From contig DMJN01000164.1 of assembly GCA_003451715.1 (NCBI GenBank), positions 1 through 10,523 of the forward strand: 10,523 bases of DNA, read 5' to 3'. Positions 1 through 6,570 of the stretch are shown piece by piece. The stretch comes from Gammaproteobacteria bacterium. Its GTDB lineage: Bacteria; Pseudomonadota; Gammaproteobacteria; Pseudomonadales; Pseudohongiellaceae. Positions within the stretch are counted from its first letter, which is position 1, and the number at the start of each line of letters is the position of its first letter. The position numbers and the translations under genes were made by a program. The notes under the pieces are model-generated. The model searched no databases, was not told the DNA's origin, and saw only the letters and a list, made by a program, of their open reading frames with translations.

Positions 1-608
1 TGTTCGCCATATTCATCGCTGCGAAACAGTGCGGGAATGAGCTGCGGCCCATCGATATCGTAATACACATGAAAGATTTCATGATCCGGTTTCAGCTCGA
101 TGATTTCCCGGTCCGGAAAAACCTGGCTGAAGGCCGCCAAAAAATTATTGTATTGCTGTTGTCCCCAGAAATCATCGATCAATAGAAAACCACCCCTTAG
201 AAGGTACTCTCGCAAGTTTTCGATTTCTCCCGGGCTCAGAATAAGACCACCTCCCTGACCTACTTCGAGCATGTAGAGGAAAGGGTAGTCGAAGATCGCA
301 TCATCATCGAAGCGCAGCACGATAGGATCGCTCATCACGCGTATGTTTGTGAGACGGGATACACCGCGCAGAAAATTCATATCAGCATCGGGAAAGTCTA
401 TCGACCAGGGGCCGTATCCAAAGCCTCGGCCGTAATAAGTATCAAACTGGACTCGCACGAAATTGAACTCACCGGCTTCGTCATAACCGAGGTCATAGAT
501 CGGGTCCTGGTTGCCAGATATCCGGGGATAAACCTGCGCCAGAGCAGGAGCGGTCAGCAGTAGTATCAGCAGGCCGCTGGCCAGCTTGTTTAGTAGATTC
601 AGTCTCAT
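1..608 (-). CDS. DUF4159 domain protein, exported (partial, C-terminus beyond left edge)
   Basis: Reading the minus strand from the ATG at 608 gives 202 codons with no stop before the window edge, so the C-terminus is missing. Residues 1-24 form a Sec signal peptide: basic start, long Leu-rich core, cleavage after ALA before Q25. The mature part contains the segment GGGLILSPGEIENLREYLL followed by RGGFLLIDDFW. This 'glycine, leucine, then acidic pair' core is typical of DUF4159, whose members resemble a class I glutamine-amidotransferase-like fold and are often found with von Willebrand/MoxR gene clusters. Here it appears as a stand-alone periplasmic protein with no such neighbours visible. 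It follows the ChaN-like gene on the same strand after 83 bases and could be its distal operon partner. The Shine-Dalgarno sequence is weak, and a GTG a few codons upstream is an alternative start. The molecular function of the family is not established. Confidence 0.82.
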   Translation of the reverse strand, partial: MRLNLLNKLASGLLILLLTAPALAQVYPRISGNQDPIYDLGYDEAGEFNFVRVQFDTYYGRGFGYGPWSIDFPDADMNFLRGVSRLTNIRVMSDPIVLRFDDDAIFDYPFLYMLEVGQGGGLILSPGEIENLREYLLRGGFLLIDDFWGQQQYNNFLAAFSQVFPDREIIELKPDHEIFHVYYDIDGPQLIPALFRSDEYGE

Positions 609-691
609 CGGGGTGCAAATCACTCGTGTGCTGCAAGTTTCTCTAGATTCCAGGCTTTATTCAAGCATTGGATAATGCCGGCTACTGCTAA

Positions 692-1657
692 CTATTGAAG
701 TGACGCGCAGTAATCCTCGTCGGAGATAACTGGAGTAAACCAGATATAGTCAAAGGCCGGCTGGGACATGAATTGCTGGAGATAGGCTGAAGGGTCTTCC
801 TCCCCTGGCTCCACTTCCATGAACGAAAGCGCCAGAATGTCGCTGCGCTTAAGTTGCTCATCTCTGGCCAACAAATAATTTGGCACTCCCAGGTCGTGAC
901 GCGCGTGGTAGTTGCCAGCGATCAACAGGGTTGTTTTGCCAGTCTCGGGAATAGCCATGCTGTGGGCCATCGTGTAATCCCTGGTCTGCTGCACTCTGAC
1001 CATGGCGGGAAACTGGGATTCCGGCAGCAACCCACAGTGACTCTCATCGATATCCCGGTTCAGCTGCTGCATGGTTTCCTCATCGAGAACGCGTGCTATC
1101 GCTGGTGGTGTTTCCTCACTGTAGACACGGCCCATTGTGGCACTGGTGATATTGGCAGCAGTCAGTGGCAGATCCGCCGCATAAACCGCCTGGAGCAGTG
1201 GGCCATAAAATTCCCAATCCCAGGCTTCTTCATCCCATCCCAGATAAGTCTTGAGGTCGCTCAGCGTCGCCAGTTCTTGCTGGCCGATGTCGTCCAACAA
1301 TTCCTGCGCATCGCTATCCATCATTTCGAAGGCGATACTGTTGGCACGTCCCTGGCTAATTACGTGCTCCAGCAGTAGCAGCTGTAGAGCATGGTGATCG
1401 GGGTTGTCATGTTTCTCGCCCAATAAAAGGTAGCTGGCACCTTCAATGGACTGAATCAGCTGTTGGCTATCTATAAAGTCAGCCGATGCGCTACTCCATA
1501 TCCGGCCCACCAGTGGATTATCGGCATAGAGCGCAGATTCCCACTCCCGGATTGGTTCAAGCTGTGCGACAGCAGGAAGGCTCGAACAGAGCAGTAGTAT
1601 ATAAAGAAGCGAGAACGAAGCTCTAATTGGAGCCACCGATCTGGGTCCATTGTGCAT
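692..1657 (-). CDS. ChaN-like haem-binding/TIKI-superfamily secreted protein
   Basis: A 321-residue protein of the ChaN family (Cofac_haem_bdg, PF04187). Campylobacter ChaN is an iron-regulated lipoprotein that binds stacked haems. Family signatures are visible: LLLGEKH at 77-83, HH at 88-89, FE at 110-111 and GNYHARHDLGVP at 248-259. I chose the ATG at 1657 because a Sec signal peptide follows immediately (core LLYILLL, cleavage after AVA at 31). A GGAG lies 11 bases upstream of that ATG. An upstream in-frame ATG at 1768 would only add residues encoded inside the cytochrome gene and would bury the signal peptide. There is a Cys at 24, but Leu precedes it, which is poor for a lipobox, so a free periplasmic form is more likely than a lipoprotein. 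The gene overlaps the end of the cytochrome gene by 35 bases, implying co-translation. Haem binding is inferred from the family. An enzymatic role, as proposed for the wider TIKI superfamily, is possible. Confidence 0.85.
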   Translation of the reverse strand: MHNGPRSVAPIRASFSLLYILLLCSSLPAVAQLEPIREWESALYADNPLVGRIWSSASADFIDSQQLIQSIEGASYLLLGEKHDNPDHHALQLLLLEHVISQGRANSIAFEMMDSDAQELLDDIGQQELATLSDLKTYLGWDEEAWDWEFYGPLLQAVYAADLPLTAANITSATMGRVYSEETPPAIARVLDEETMQQLNRDIDESHCGLLPESQFPAMVRVQQTRDYTMAHSMAIPETGKTTLLIAGNYHARHDLGVPNYLLARDEQLKRSDILALSFMEVEPGEEDPSAYLQQFMSQPAFDYIWFTPVISDEDYCASLQ

Positions 1658-2105
1658 AGATTTTATCACTCCAGAAATTCTGAAAATAGGCGATTGCTGC
1701 CAGCTTCTCGGATTCATCCAGGACTTCGGCAAATGCCGGCATCTTGCCACCGAACGCCGCACCTCCATTATTGATTACCTGCAACAATACTGCATTTGGA
1801 TGGTGCCAGGCGTGTGCGGTCCCATTCAGCGGTGGTGGTGGCAGGGAGCCATCATCCAGGCGCTGCCGCCAATCGCTTACTAAGCCTTCGGCATTTTCAC
1901 CATGGCACACCGCACAGTTACGGGCAAATACCTCGGCGCCGGTAACCGCCTGTTCATTGCTATACCATCTCGATGTGGAAGCAGTTCCAGTTTGCTCAGT
2001 CTGCGGAACTGAGACCGATTCCGAATCAGAACAGGCAGTCAACAACAACACAGGCAGTGCCAGGGTAACCAGGAAGGAAAAAATTCTAATGAGTGTAGTT
2101 TTCAT
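1623..2105 (-). CDS. c-type cytochrome lipoprotein
   Basis: A 160-residue single-haem cytochrome c. It starts with a lipoprotein signal: lipobox LTAC at 22-25, with Ser at +2, which favours the outer membrane. A flexible Ser/Thr/Glu-rich linker runs to about residue 45. The haem attachment motif CAVCH is at 64-68, and the likely axial Met is M122 in GGKMPAF. The fold and spacing match a class I cytochrome c domain (Cytochrome_CBB3/cytochrome C type). It probably shuttles electrons in the periplasm while anchored to a membrane; the partner is unknown. The start codon overlaps the stop of the phosphatase gene in an ATGA, so translation is coupled, and its own 3' end overlaps the ChaN-like gene. 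A haem protein next to a putative haem-binding protein is consistent with a shared haem or redox function, but that is inference. Confidence 0.9.
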   Translation of the reverse strand: MKTTLIRIFSFLVTLALPVLLLTACSDSESVSVPQTEQTGTASTSRWYSNEQAVTGAEVFARNCAVCHGENAEGLVSDWRQRLDDGSLPPPPLNGTAHAWHHPNAVLLQVINNGGAAFGGKMPAFAEVLDESEKLAAIAYFQNFWSDKIYAQWTQIGGSN

Positions 2106-2596
2106 TTTGATTTCTTTGGATAGTCAAATTCCAGCAGATCCGCCATGCCGGTATCTATATCGTTCCAATACTCAATGGGCAGCCTCATCTCAACCAAGCC
2201 ACAGGTGGGAATGTAATCAATATCGCAATTCGCCATTACATTTGCAAACTCGGTGATGGCGGGATTATGACCCACCAGCATGGCCGAATCACAGGTTTCG
2301 TCCACATGACTGGCTGCCTTCAGGAACATTTGTGTACCGGCGAAGTACAACTCCGGGTTGCTGATAATGTCATCTACATCAAACTCAATATTTTTAGCAA
2401 ATAGCCTGGCCGTAGACTTGGCACGATTCGCCGGGCTGCAAATGATGCACGCCACCTGCCCGCCCCGGTCCTGAAAACGTGCTGCCATCACCGGTACATC
2501 GGCGGTACCCCGGCTGGCAAGGGGCCGTTCAAAATCTTTCAGCTCTGGATCGTCCCAACTGGATTTGGCGTGGCGCAGAAGGAAGAGGGTTTTCAT
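2102..2596 (-). CDS. SixA-like phosphohistidine phosphatase (histidine phosphatase superfamily)
   Basis: A 164-residue cytosolic enzyme of the small histidine-phosphatase branch. The N-terminal catalytic motif is LRHAKSSW (R8, H9; H9 is the expected phospho-acceptor). SPANRAKSTA at 54-63 supplies the second arginine (R58), a conserved acidic residue lies near E82, and VGHNP at 108-112 gives the second catalytic histidine (H110). The length equals that of E. coli SixA, which removes phosphate from histidine of phosphorelay HPt domains. The real substrate here could differ, because the RHAKSSW subgroup is broad. It has no signal peptide, unlike the genes downstream of it. It is the first gene of the minus-strand unit and its TGA overlaps the cytochrome ATG. 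The leader just before the ATG is pyrimidine-rich and lacks a recognisable Shine-Dalgarno sequence. I kept this start because the catalytic motif begins only seven residues in. Confidence 0.88.
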   Translation of the reverse strand: MKTLFLLRHAKSSWDDPELKDFERPLASRGTADVPVMAARFQDRGGQVACIICSPANRAKSTARLFAKNIEFDVDDIISNPELYFAGTQMFLKAASHVDETCDSAMLVGHNPAITEFANVMANCDIDYIPTCGLVEMRLPIEYWNDIDTGMADLLEFDYPKKSK

Positions 2597-2852
2597 CAGA
2601 GGGGGAAAACAAGGCTCCAGGCAAATAAATCTGCAATTTCGACCGCCTCAACGGGTATTGCTGCCTTATACTCCAAAAGAATCGCTAACTCCAGAAAACT
2701 CGTACGATAGTAGCGCTGCGACCCAGTCAATAGGGCAATAGCGGCTGAGAAGCCCTAACTCTGTGATTCACCGGGTATTTCCAGCGCTAAGCCATCAGCG
2801 AAGTGTGCCGAAAAACTGTAGTACGACCAGTAGCAACCAGGAAAGTCAGGAC
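2597..2852. other. Divergent intergenic region between phosphatase and DUF481 genes
   Basis: These 256 bases separate two divergently transcribed units and must hold promoters for both. A TATACT hexamer lies at 2667-2672 on the plus strand, but no acceptable -35 stands 16-18 bases upstream, so I do not call it a promoter. An open reading frame could extend the DUF481 protein back to 2763, but it would place 30 non-hydrophobic residues before the signal peptide. I see no tRNA, clear operator or strong hairpin. Confidence 0.5.
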
Positions 2853-3566
2853 ATGAAATCACCGAACAGATTATTGCTATCTTCCTTTATCGCCGTGATG
2901 AGCACATCGGTAATAGCTCAAGAGGAAAATGGAATTACCCGGGAAATTGAACTCGGTGGCCTGTTCACATCCGGTAATACTGAGGAACAATCCCTCAATT
3001 TCGCTGGCTCAATCAATCTTGACAGAGGTCGTTGGAATTACGATTTTTCACTCGACGCCCTGTACTCTTCCAGCGAAAACGAGATAAAAGGTCAGCGCTG
3101 GTATGGTATCGCCAGCGCCGATTACGAGATATCTGACGACAGTTTCTTCCAGAGTCGTTTTTCTCATGAAGATGACCGCTTCAGCGGTTTCGACAGCCAG
3201 TCTGACCTCACTTTCAGCTACGGTACTCTATTTCTACAGAACAGAGCCGACATGGGGCTAACACTGAATGCCGGTCTCGGTATTCGCTGGTCACGGCTGG
3301 ATGATTCCGATTTCGAAGAGCCGATACTGCGTCTGGCCGGAGACTATAACTGGGCTGTTTCCAATTCAGCGGTTTTTAGCCAGGAGCTCAGCACGGAATT
3401 CGGATCTGATGCCACCATCTATCGATCGGAAAGCAGCATCGAAACCCAGATTCTTGAGAATCTATCCCTGCGTCTTTCACTGAAGATTAAACACCAGACG
3501 GATGTTCCACCGGGTCGCGAAGAAACAGATACTGAAACCGCTGTAACGTTTGTAATGAATTTTTGA
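2853..3566 (+). CDS. DUF481 (YdiY-like) outer-membrane beta-barrel protein
   Basis: A 237-residue protein matching the DUF481 family (PF04338; E. coli YdiY), thought to be small outer-membrane barrels. The ATG at 2853 was chosen because it begins a clean Sec signal peptide (MKSPNRLLLSSF..., cleavage after VIA near residue 23) and is preceded by an AGGA-containing purine stretch about 10 bases upstream. Right after the signal comes the hallmark 'ELGGLFTSGNTEEQS' segment, where family members have a G.T.GNT motif. Alternating polar/hydrophobic, aromatic-rich strands follow to the end. The chain finishes in phenylalanine (FVMNF), as expected for substrates of the BAM assembly machinery. Its biological role is unknown. 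It lies 43 bases upstream of the glutamate-synthase-like gene and could be co-transcribed with it, though a shared function is not evident. Confidence 0.86.
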   Translation: MKSPNRLLLSSFIAVMSTSVIAQEENGITREIELGGLFTSGNTEEQSLNFAGSINLDRGRWNYDFSLDALYSSSENEIKGQRWYGIASADYEISDDSFFQSRFSHEDDRFSGFDSQSDLTFSYGTLFLQNRADMGLTLNAGLGIRWSRLDDSDFEEPILRLAGDYNWAVSNSAVFSQELSTEFGSDATIYRSESSIETQILENLSLRLSLKIKHQTDVPPGREETDTETAVTFVMNF

Positions 3567-3575
3567 GGAACCGAT

Positions 3576-3597
3576 CTGCTCTCGAAGCAGCGAGAGC
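3576..3597 (+). promoter_or_regulatory. Small intergenic hairpin(s) before the glutamate-synthase-like gene
   Basis: GCTCTCG at 3578-3584 is a perfect inverted match to CGAGAGC at 3591-3597 (7-bp stem, 6-base loop). An alternative, mutually exclusive stem uses CTGCT at 3576-3580 with AGCAG at 3586-3590. No T-tract follows, so this is not an intrinsic terminator. The larger stem ends one base before the GAGGTGAG ribosome-binding site (3599-3606). It may influence mRNA stability or translation of the downstream gene; the effect is unproven. Confidence 0.35.
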
Positions 3598-3609
3598 CGA
3601 GGTGAGCTA

Positions 3610-5229
3610 ATGACTCCGGTCGTTCGAATGTATTGGGCAATTGCCCTGATCTTCATGCCACTGAGTCTGTTGTGGCTACTGTTAACCACTGAATTCAATC
3701 TGTCGCCAACGGCTCTTTCTGATGCTCCCCTACAACTCACAATCTTTTTGATTCTGTTGGCATGGACTGGCGTGGGCGCATATGAACTAATGTTCTCAGC
3801 CAGTAATTTGCGCCGAAACTATCCCGTGCTGGCTAACATGCGTTACATGTTGGAGTATATTCGTCCTGAAATTCACCAATACTTTATCGCCAATAATGTT
3901 GAAGAGAAGCCTTTCAGCCGAGAACGGCGCAACCTTGTCTATCGGAGAGCCAAGGGTGCCAACGATACACTGCCTTTCGGTACCGAACAGGAAATTCTTT
4001 CAGAAGGTTATCGCAGTCTGGCTCACTCGATTAAGTCAGTAGTGGTCGCCGATGAACATGAACGGATTACCGTTGGTGGGCCGGATTGCAAGCAACCCTA
4101 CAGTGCCTCCCGTCTGAATATTTCAGCGATGAGTTTCGGTGCCCTGAGTGCCAAGGCAATCGAGGCGCTTAACCTGGGAGCGGCAAAAGGCGATTTTGCA
4201 CACAACACCGGGGAAGGGAGCATCAGCGAGCATCATCTGGCACATGGAGGCGATATTATCTGGCAGTTAGGTACCGGTTACTTCGGTTGCCGCAACGCCG
4301 ATGGCTCGTTCAACGATGTGGCCTTTTCCGAGCGTGCCAGTCTCGGTGTCGTGAAGATGATTGAAATTAAAATTTCCCAGGGAGCAAAACCCTCCCATGG
4401 CGGTATGCTGCCCGGCGCCAAAGTCACCGAAGAAATCGCCGCCATTCGCCTGGTCGAGGCTGGCAAGACTGTCCTCTCACCCGCGACTCATCCGGAGTTC
4501 GATTCGCCCGGTGGATTACTTCAATTTGTCGCTCGCCTGCGCAAACTCAGCGATGGCAAGCCCATCGGATTCAAGCTTTGCCTCGGCAGGAAAACTGAAT
4601 TTCTGGCCATCGTAAAAGCCATGCTGGAAAGCAATATTCTGCCGGATTTTATTACTATCGATGGCGCCGAGGGCGGTACCGGCGCGGCTCCGGTTGAATT
4701 CTCCAATCGGCTGGGGATACCCTGCCTCGAAGCGACCTATTACGTGAATCAGGCTTTGATTGGCACCGGCCTGCGCCAGCACATCAAACTCATCGCTGCG
4801 GGTCAGACTGCTACGGGTTTCGACATGTTGGAGAAGATCATCGTCGGCGCTGATGCTGTCAATGCCGCCCGCTCGATGATGATGGCATTGGGTTGCGTGC
4901 AAGCTAAAAATTGCAATACCAATCATTGCCCCACCGGCATCGCCACACAGAACCCATCCCGGGCCCGGGCTATCGATGTCTTTGAGAAGTCCGATCGCGT
5001 GAGAAACTTTCACCACGCCACGGTGCATGCCTTCCTGGAACTCTGCGGAGCAATGGGATTCGACAACCCTTCCAAGCTTACACCCGCCGACTTGTACAGC
5101 CGTTGTGAAGGCGGTACGAAGAATTTCGACCAGATTTATTGCCCCTTGGATGAACGGCAACTTCTCAGTGGCGCTATCCCCGAATCTTACCGTGACGATT
5201 GGTTACGGGCAAGTGCAGATTGCTTCTAG
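3610..5229 (+). CDS. Membrane-anchored FMN-binding glutamate synthase family protein
   Basis: A 539-residue protein carrying the FMN/ferredoxin-type glutamate synthase domain (Glu_synthase, PF01645) without the glutaminase and GXGXG domains of true GltB. Two hydrophobic segments (about 8-27 and 41-60) should anchor it in the inner membrane. They are followed by a conserved linker (NLRRNYPVLANMRYMLEYIR). The barrel shows ISAMSFGALS, the AHNTGEGSIS segment, KPSHGGMLPGAKV and ITIDGAEGGTGAAP, which in GltB contribute to FMN and 2-oxoglutarate binding. C429, C435 and C440 (CVQAKNCNTNHCPTG) match the 3Fe-4S ligand spacing of glutamate synthase. It resembles Bacillus YerD-type proteins, whose reaction is unproven. 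With no amidotransferase it cannot itself release ammonia from glutamine, so it may use another amino donor or be a different FMN oxidoreductase. The start is supported by a strong GAGGTGAG eight bases or fewer upstream. Confidence 0.92.
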   Translation: MTPVVRMYWAIALIFMPLSLLWLLLTTEFNLSPTALSDAPLQLTIFLILLAWTGVGAYELMFSASNLRRNYPVLANMRYMLEYIRPEIHQYFIANNVEEKPFSRERRNLVYRRAKGANDTLPFGTEQEILSEGYRSLAHSIKSVVVADEHERITVGGPDCKQPYSASRLNISAMSFGALSAKAIEALNLGAAKGDFAHNTGEGSISEHHLAHGGDIIWQLGTGYFGCRNADGSFNDVAFSERASLGVVKMIEIKISQGAKPSHGGMLPGAKVTEEIAAIRLVEAGKTVLSPATHPEFDSPGGLLQFVARLRKLSDGKPIGFKLCLGRKTEFLAIVKAMLESNILPDFITIDGAEGGTGAAPVEFSNRLGIPCLEATYYVNQALIGTGLRQHIKLIAAGQTATGFDMLEKIIVGADAVNAARSMMMALGCVQAKNCNTNHCPTGIATQNPSRARAIDVFEKSDRVRNFHHATVHAFLELCGAMGFDNPSKLTPADLYSRCEGGTKNFDQIYCPLDERQLLSGAIPESYRDDWLRASADCF

Positions 5230-5283
5230 GCACCGGTCAGTCACAGAGCTATACTGATAACACGCTATTCTGGAGACGATCCC

Positions 5284-5832
5284 ATGCGACTTATCTCACT
5301 GTTGCTCGGCGTTACCATTCTCATGCCTGGTCAATCACGCGCCGATCAGACAGATACCAGACTCGATCCTCTGCTCACCAGTTTGTTAGTCAGTGGTGAT
5401 CTGAGCGCCATCCGCGCTACGGAGAACCAGATATGGGAAATCTGGTTGCAACATGCCAACAGTGATGTCGAACAACTAATGCAAATGGGCATACAACGGA
5501 TGAATTTTCAGCGCTATCCCGATGCCTTGTTGATCTTCAATCAGATTATAGAAAACTTTCCCGATTATGCCGAAGCGTGGAACAAACGCGCCACACTGCA
5601 TTACCTGCTTGGCAACCTCGATGAATCGATTGCTGACATAGAGAAGACCCTGGAACTGGAGCCCCGACATTTTGGGGCGCTATCGGGTTTGGGTCTGGTG
5701 TATATCCAGCGCGATGAATTGAGCAAAGCCAGGCAGGCCTTTGAAAATTTAGTCGACGTTCATCCCAATAGCCCGAATGCGCAACAGAACCTTAAGTCGG
5801 TAGTTGAGAGTCTTCGGCTCAATGTAATCTGA
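5284..5832 (+). CDS. Periplasmic tetratricopeptide-repeat protein
   Basis: A 182-residue exported protein. Residues 1-20 form a short Sec signal peptide (MRLISLLLGV..., likely cleavage after SRA before D21). Following a helical N-terminal segment (TRLDPLLTSLL, then QIWEIWLQH), about three TPR units span 61-161. They include the clear repeat signatures YPDALLIFNQIIENFPDYAEAW, LGNLDESIADIEKTLELEP and LSKARQAFENLVDVHP. The stretch LEPRHFGALSGLG is a strongly conserved feature of a widespread proteobacterial TPR family of unknown function. TPR scaffolds mediate protein-protein contact, and the partner is not known. GGAGA nine bases upstream supports the start. The gene follows the glutamate-synthase-like gene after 54 bases. 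A TATACT at 5250-5255 in that gap could act as a -10, but I see no good -35. It is the last plus-strand gene before the strong terminator. Confidence 0.85.
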   Translation: MRLISLLLGVTILMPGQSRADQTDTRLDPLLTSLLVSGDLSAIRATENQIWEIWLQHANSDVEQLMQMGIQRMNFQRYPDALLIFNQIIENFPDYAEAWNKRATLHYLLGNLDESIADIEKTLELEPRHFGALSGLGLVYIQRDELSKARQAFENLVDVHPNSPNAQQNLKSVVESLRLNVI

Positions 5833-5861
5833 TAGAACTCAATCAGCACTTCTGGAACAAT

Positions 5862-5882
5862 GCCAGGTGCTGCAGACCTGGC
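5862..5882 (+). repeat. Inverted repeat downstream of the TPR gene
   Basis: GCCAGGT at 5862-5868 is perfectly complementary to ACCTGGC at 5876-5882 around a 7-base loop. It lies 30 bases past the TPR stop codon and some 40 bases before the main terminator. No T-run follows, so it is more likely an mRNA 3'-end stabilising stem, or chance, than a terminator. Confidence 0.45.
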
Positions 5883-5924
5883 TTGAAATATTCGACTCTA
5901 AGGTTTTTGTATATCTGAAAAAAC

Positions 5925-5956
5925 AAAAAGGGATCTCTGTGAAGAGATCCCTTTTT
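5925..5956. terminator. Bidirectional intrinsic terminator
   Basis: A perfect 14-bp dyad. AAAAAGGGATCTCT (5925-5938) pairs with AGAGATCCCTTTTT (5943-5956) around a four-base GTGA loop, which as RNA is a GNRA-type tetraloop. A run of five Ts follows the GC-containing stem on the plus strand. By symmetry, five Ts also follow it on the minus strand, so it works in both directions. It sits between the convergent TPR gene (ends 5832) and lipoprotein gene (ends 5984). A further outer pairing (5912-5918 with 5958-5964) extends the structure past a bulge. Confidence 0.93.
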
Positions 5957-5983
5957 ATCAGATAAAAACTTTTTCGAGCTTAA

Positions 5984-6343
5984 CTACTGCCGGTTACCGG
6001 AAACACCAAAGGCACCGAAGTCGCTGCCGAATTCACCTTCCAATGAATCGCCATCGACGTTACCAGTGAATTCGAGTACCAGAGACTGACCCTGTGCATC
6101 GATTGCAGCTTCGAAAGCGATACTGTTACCGTCATAGGTAACTCCTGAAATAGGTGCGTCACCCAGCTGATCGGCTGACATAGTGCCAGAACCATCGGCA
6201 TTTAAAGTTAAAGTAGCGGGTATTGCACCTAAGGGAGTATTCATTTCAACGCCCCACACGCCTACTCCGGGGGGAGTAGAAGCAGCACAGCCGACAAGAA
6301 CAGTTAGAGACAACACCAACCATCCGCTTAGTAATTTTTTCAT
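5984..6343 (-). CDS. Small lipoprotein with lipocalin-like beta domain
   Basis: A 119-residue predicted lipoprotein: MKK start, hydrophobic core, lipobox LVGC with Cys at 19 and Ala at +2. The mature domain is rich in short beta strands with Gly/Asp turns. Its pattern of 'TPLGAIPATLTLNADGSGT', 'GNSIAFEAAI', 'LVLEFTGNVDGDSLEGEF' and a C-terminal GNR resembles the small beta domain appended to some amidohydrolases and peptidases. Here it is free-standing; its ligand is unknown. The ATG at 6343 is preferred over an in-frame GTG at 6355 because AAGGTGGA (6351-6358), an excellent ribosome-binding site, is seven bases before the ATG and overlaps the GTG. The spacer and start lie in a run of five AT units (6342-6351). 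The gene is monocistronic: it ends at the bidirectional terminator, and its upstream neighbour ends more than 200 bases away. Confidence 0.8.
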   Translation of the reverse strand: MKKLLSGWLVLSLTVLVGCAASTPPGVGVWGVEMNTPLGAIPATLTLNADGSGTMSADQLGDAPISGVTYDGNSIAFEAAIDAQGQSLVLEFTGNVDGDSLEGEFGSDFGAFGVSGNRQ

Positions 6344-6350
6344 ATATATA

Positions 6351-6358
6351 TCCACCTT
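6351..6358 (-). promoter_or_regulatory. Ribosome-binding site that sets the lipoprotein start
   Basis: On the minus strand this reads AAGGTGGA, close to the anti-Shine-Dalgarno complement, and is followed seven bases later by the ATG at 6343. It overlaps the alternative GTG start at 6355, ruling that start out. Confidence 0.75.
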
Positions 6359-6368
6359 TTATAAATTC

Positions 6369-6384
6369 AACAGCTTAGACTGTT
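6369..6384. promoter_or_regulatory. Operator-like imperfect palindrome upstream of the lipoprotein gene
   Basis: AACAG at 6369-6373 mirrors CTGTT at 6380-6384, with a symmetric TA at the centre; 12 of 16 positions are two-fold symmetric. On the minus strand it lies immediately downstream of TTGTAA (6385-6390, a possible -35) and upstream of AT-rich sequence before the ribosome-binding site. It would therefore sit in the promoter spacer if that -35 is used. The -10 is not convincing, so the assignment is tentative. Confidence 0.3.
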
Positions 6385-6570
6385 TTACAACGGAAGCCTG
6401 GAGTGACCGTCTGGTTCAGCTCCTGCTGGATTCAACCCCCAACCCCCTTTAATCTGGAGTTGCCTCAATTGCGAAACGGATTGTCTATTGTCCGGTTAAT
6501 AGCGGTCTAGTCAACCAAAATAGCCCCACTGAATCTCCATTCTATCTAAAATAGCAGGCATCTCATCGCC

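Noticed and set aside
664..677. Hairpin between the ChaN-like and DUF4159 genes as a terminator
   Set aside because: A 5-bp GCATT/AATGC stem without a T-run; insufficient to separate the two genes into different transcripts.
854..1378. 174-codon open frame on the plus strand
   Set aside because: It lies antisense inside the ChaN-like gene, has no recognisable domain, and the opposite strand carries clear family motifs.
1658..1768. N-terminal extension of the ChaN-like protein from the ATG at 1768
   Set aside because: It would overlap the cytochrome gene by about 146 bases and put 37 extra residues before a good signal peptide; the ATG at 1657 fits better.
1744..2256. 170-codon open frame on the plus strand
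   Set aside because: Antisense to the cytochrome and phosphatase genes; composition is low in hydrophobic pattern and shows no motif.
2667..2672. TATACT as a -10 promoter element
   Set aside because: No reasonable -35 sequence lies at 16-18 bases upstream.
2763..2852. 30-residue extension of the DUF481 protein
   Set aside because: It would precede a complete signal peptide with a polar, Cys-containing segment; the ATG at 2853 has a ribosome-binding site.
4516..5160. 214-codon open frame on the minus strand
   Set aside because: It is fully antisense to the glutamate-synthase-like gene, whose FMN and 3Fe-4S motifs are unambiguous.
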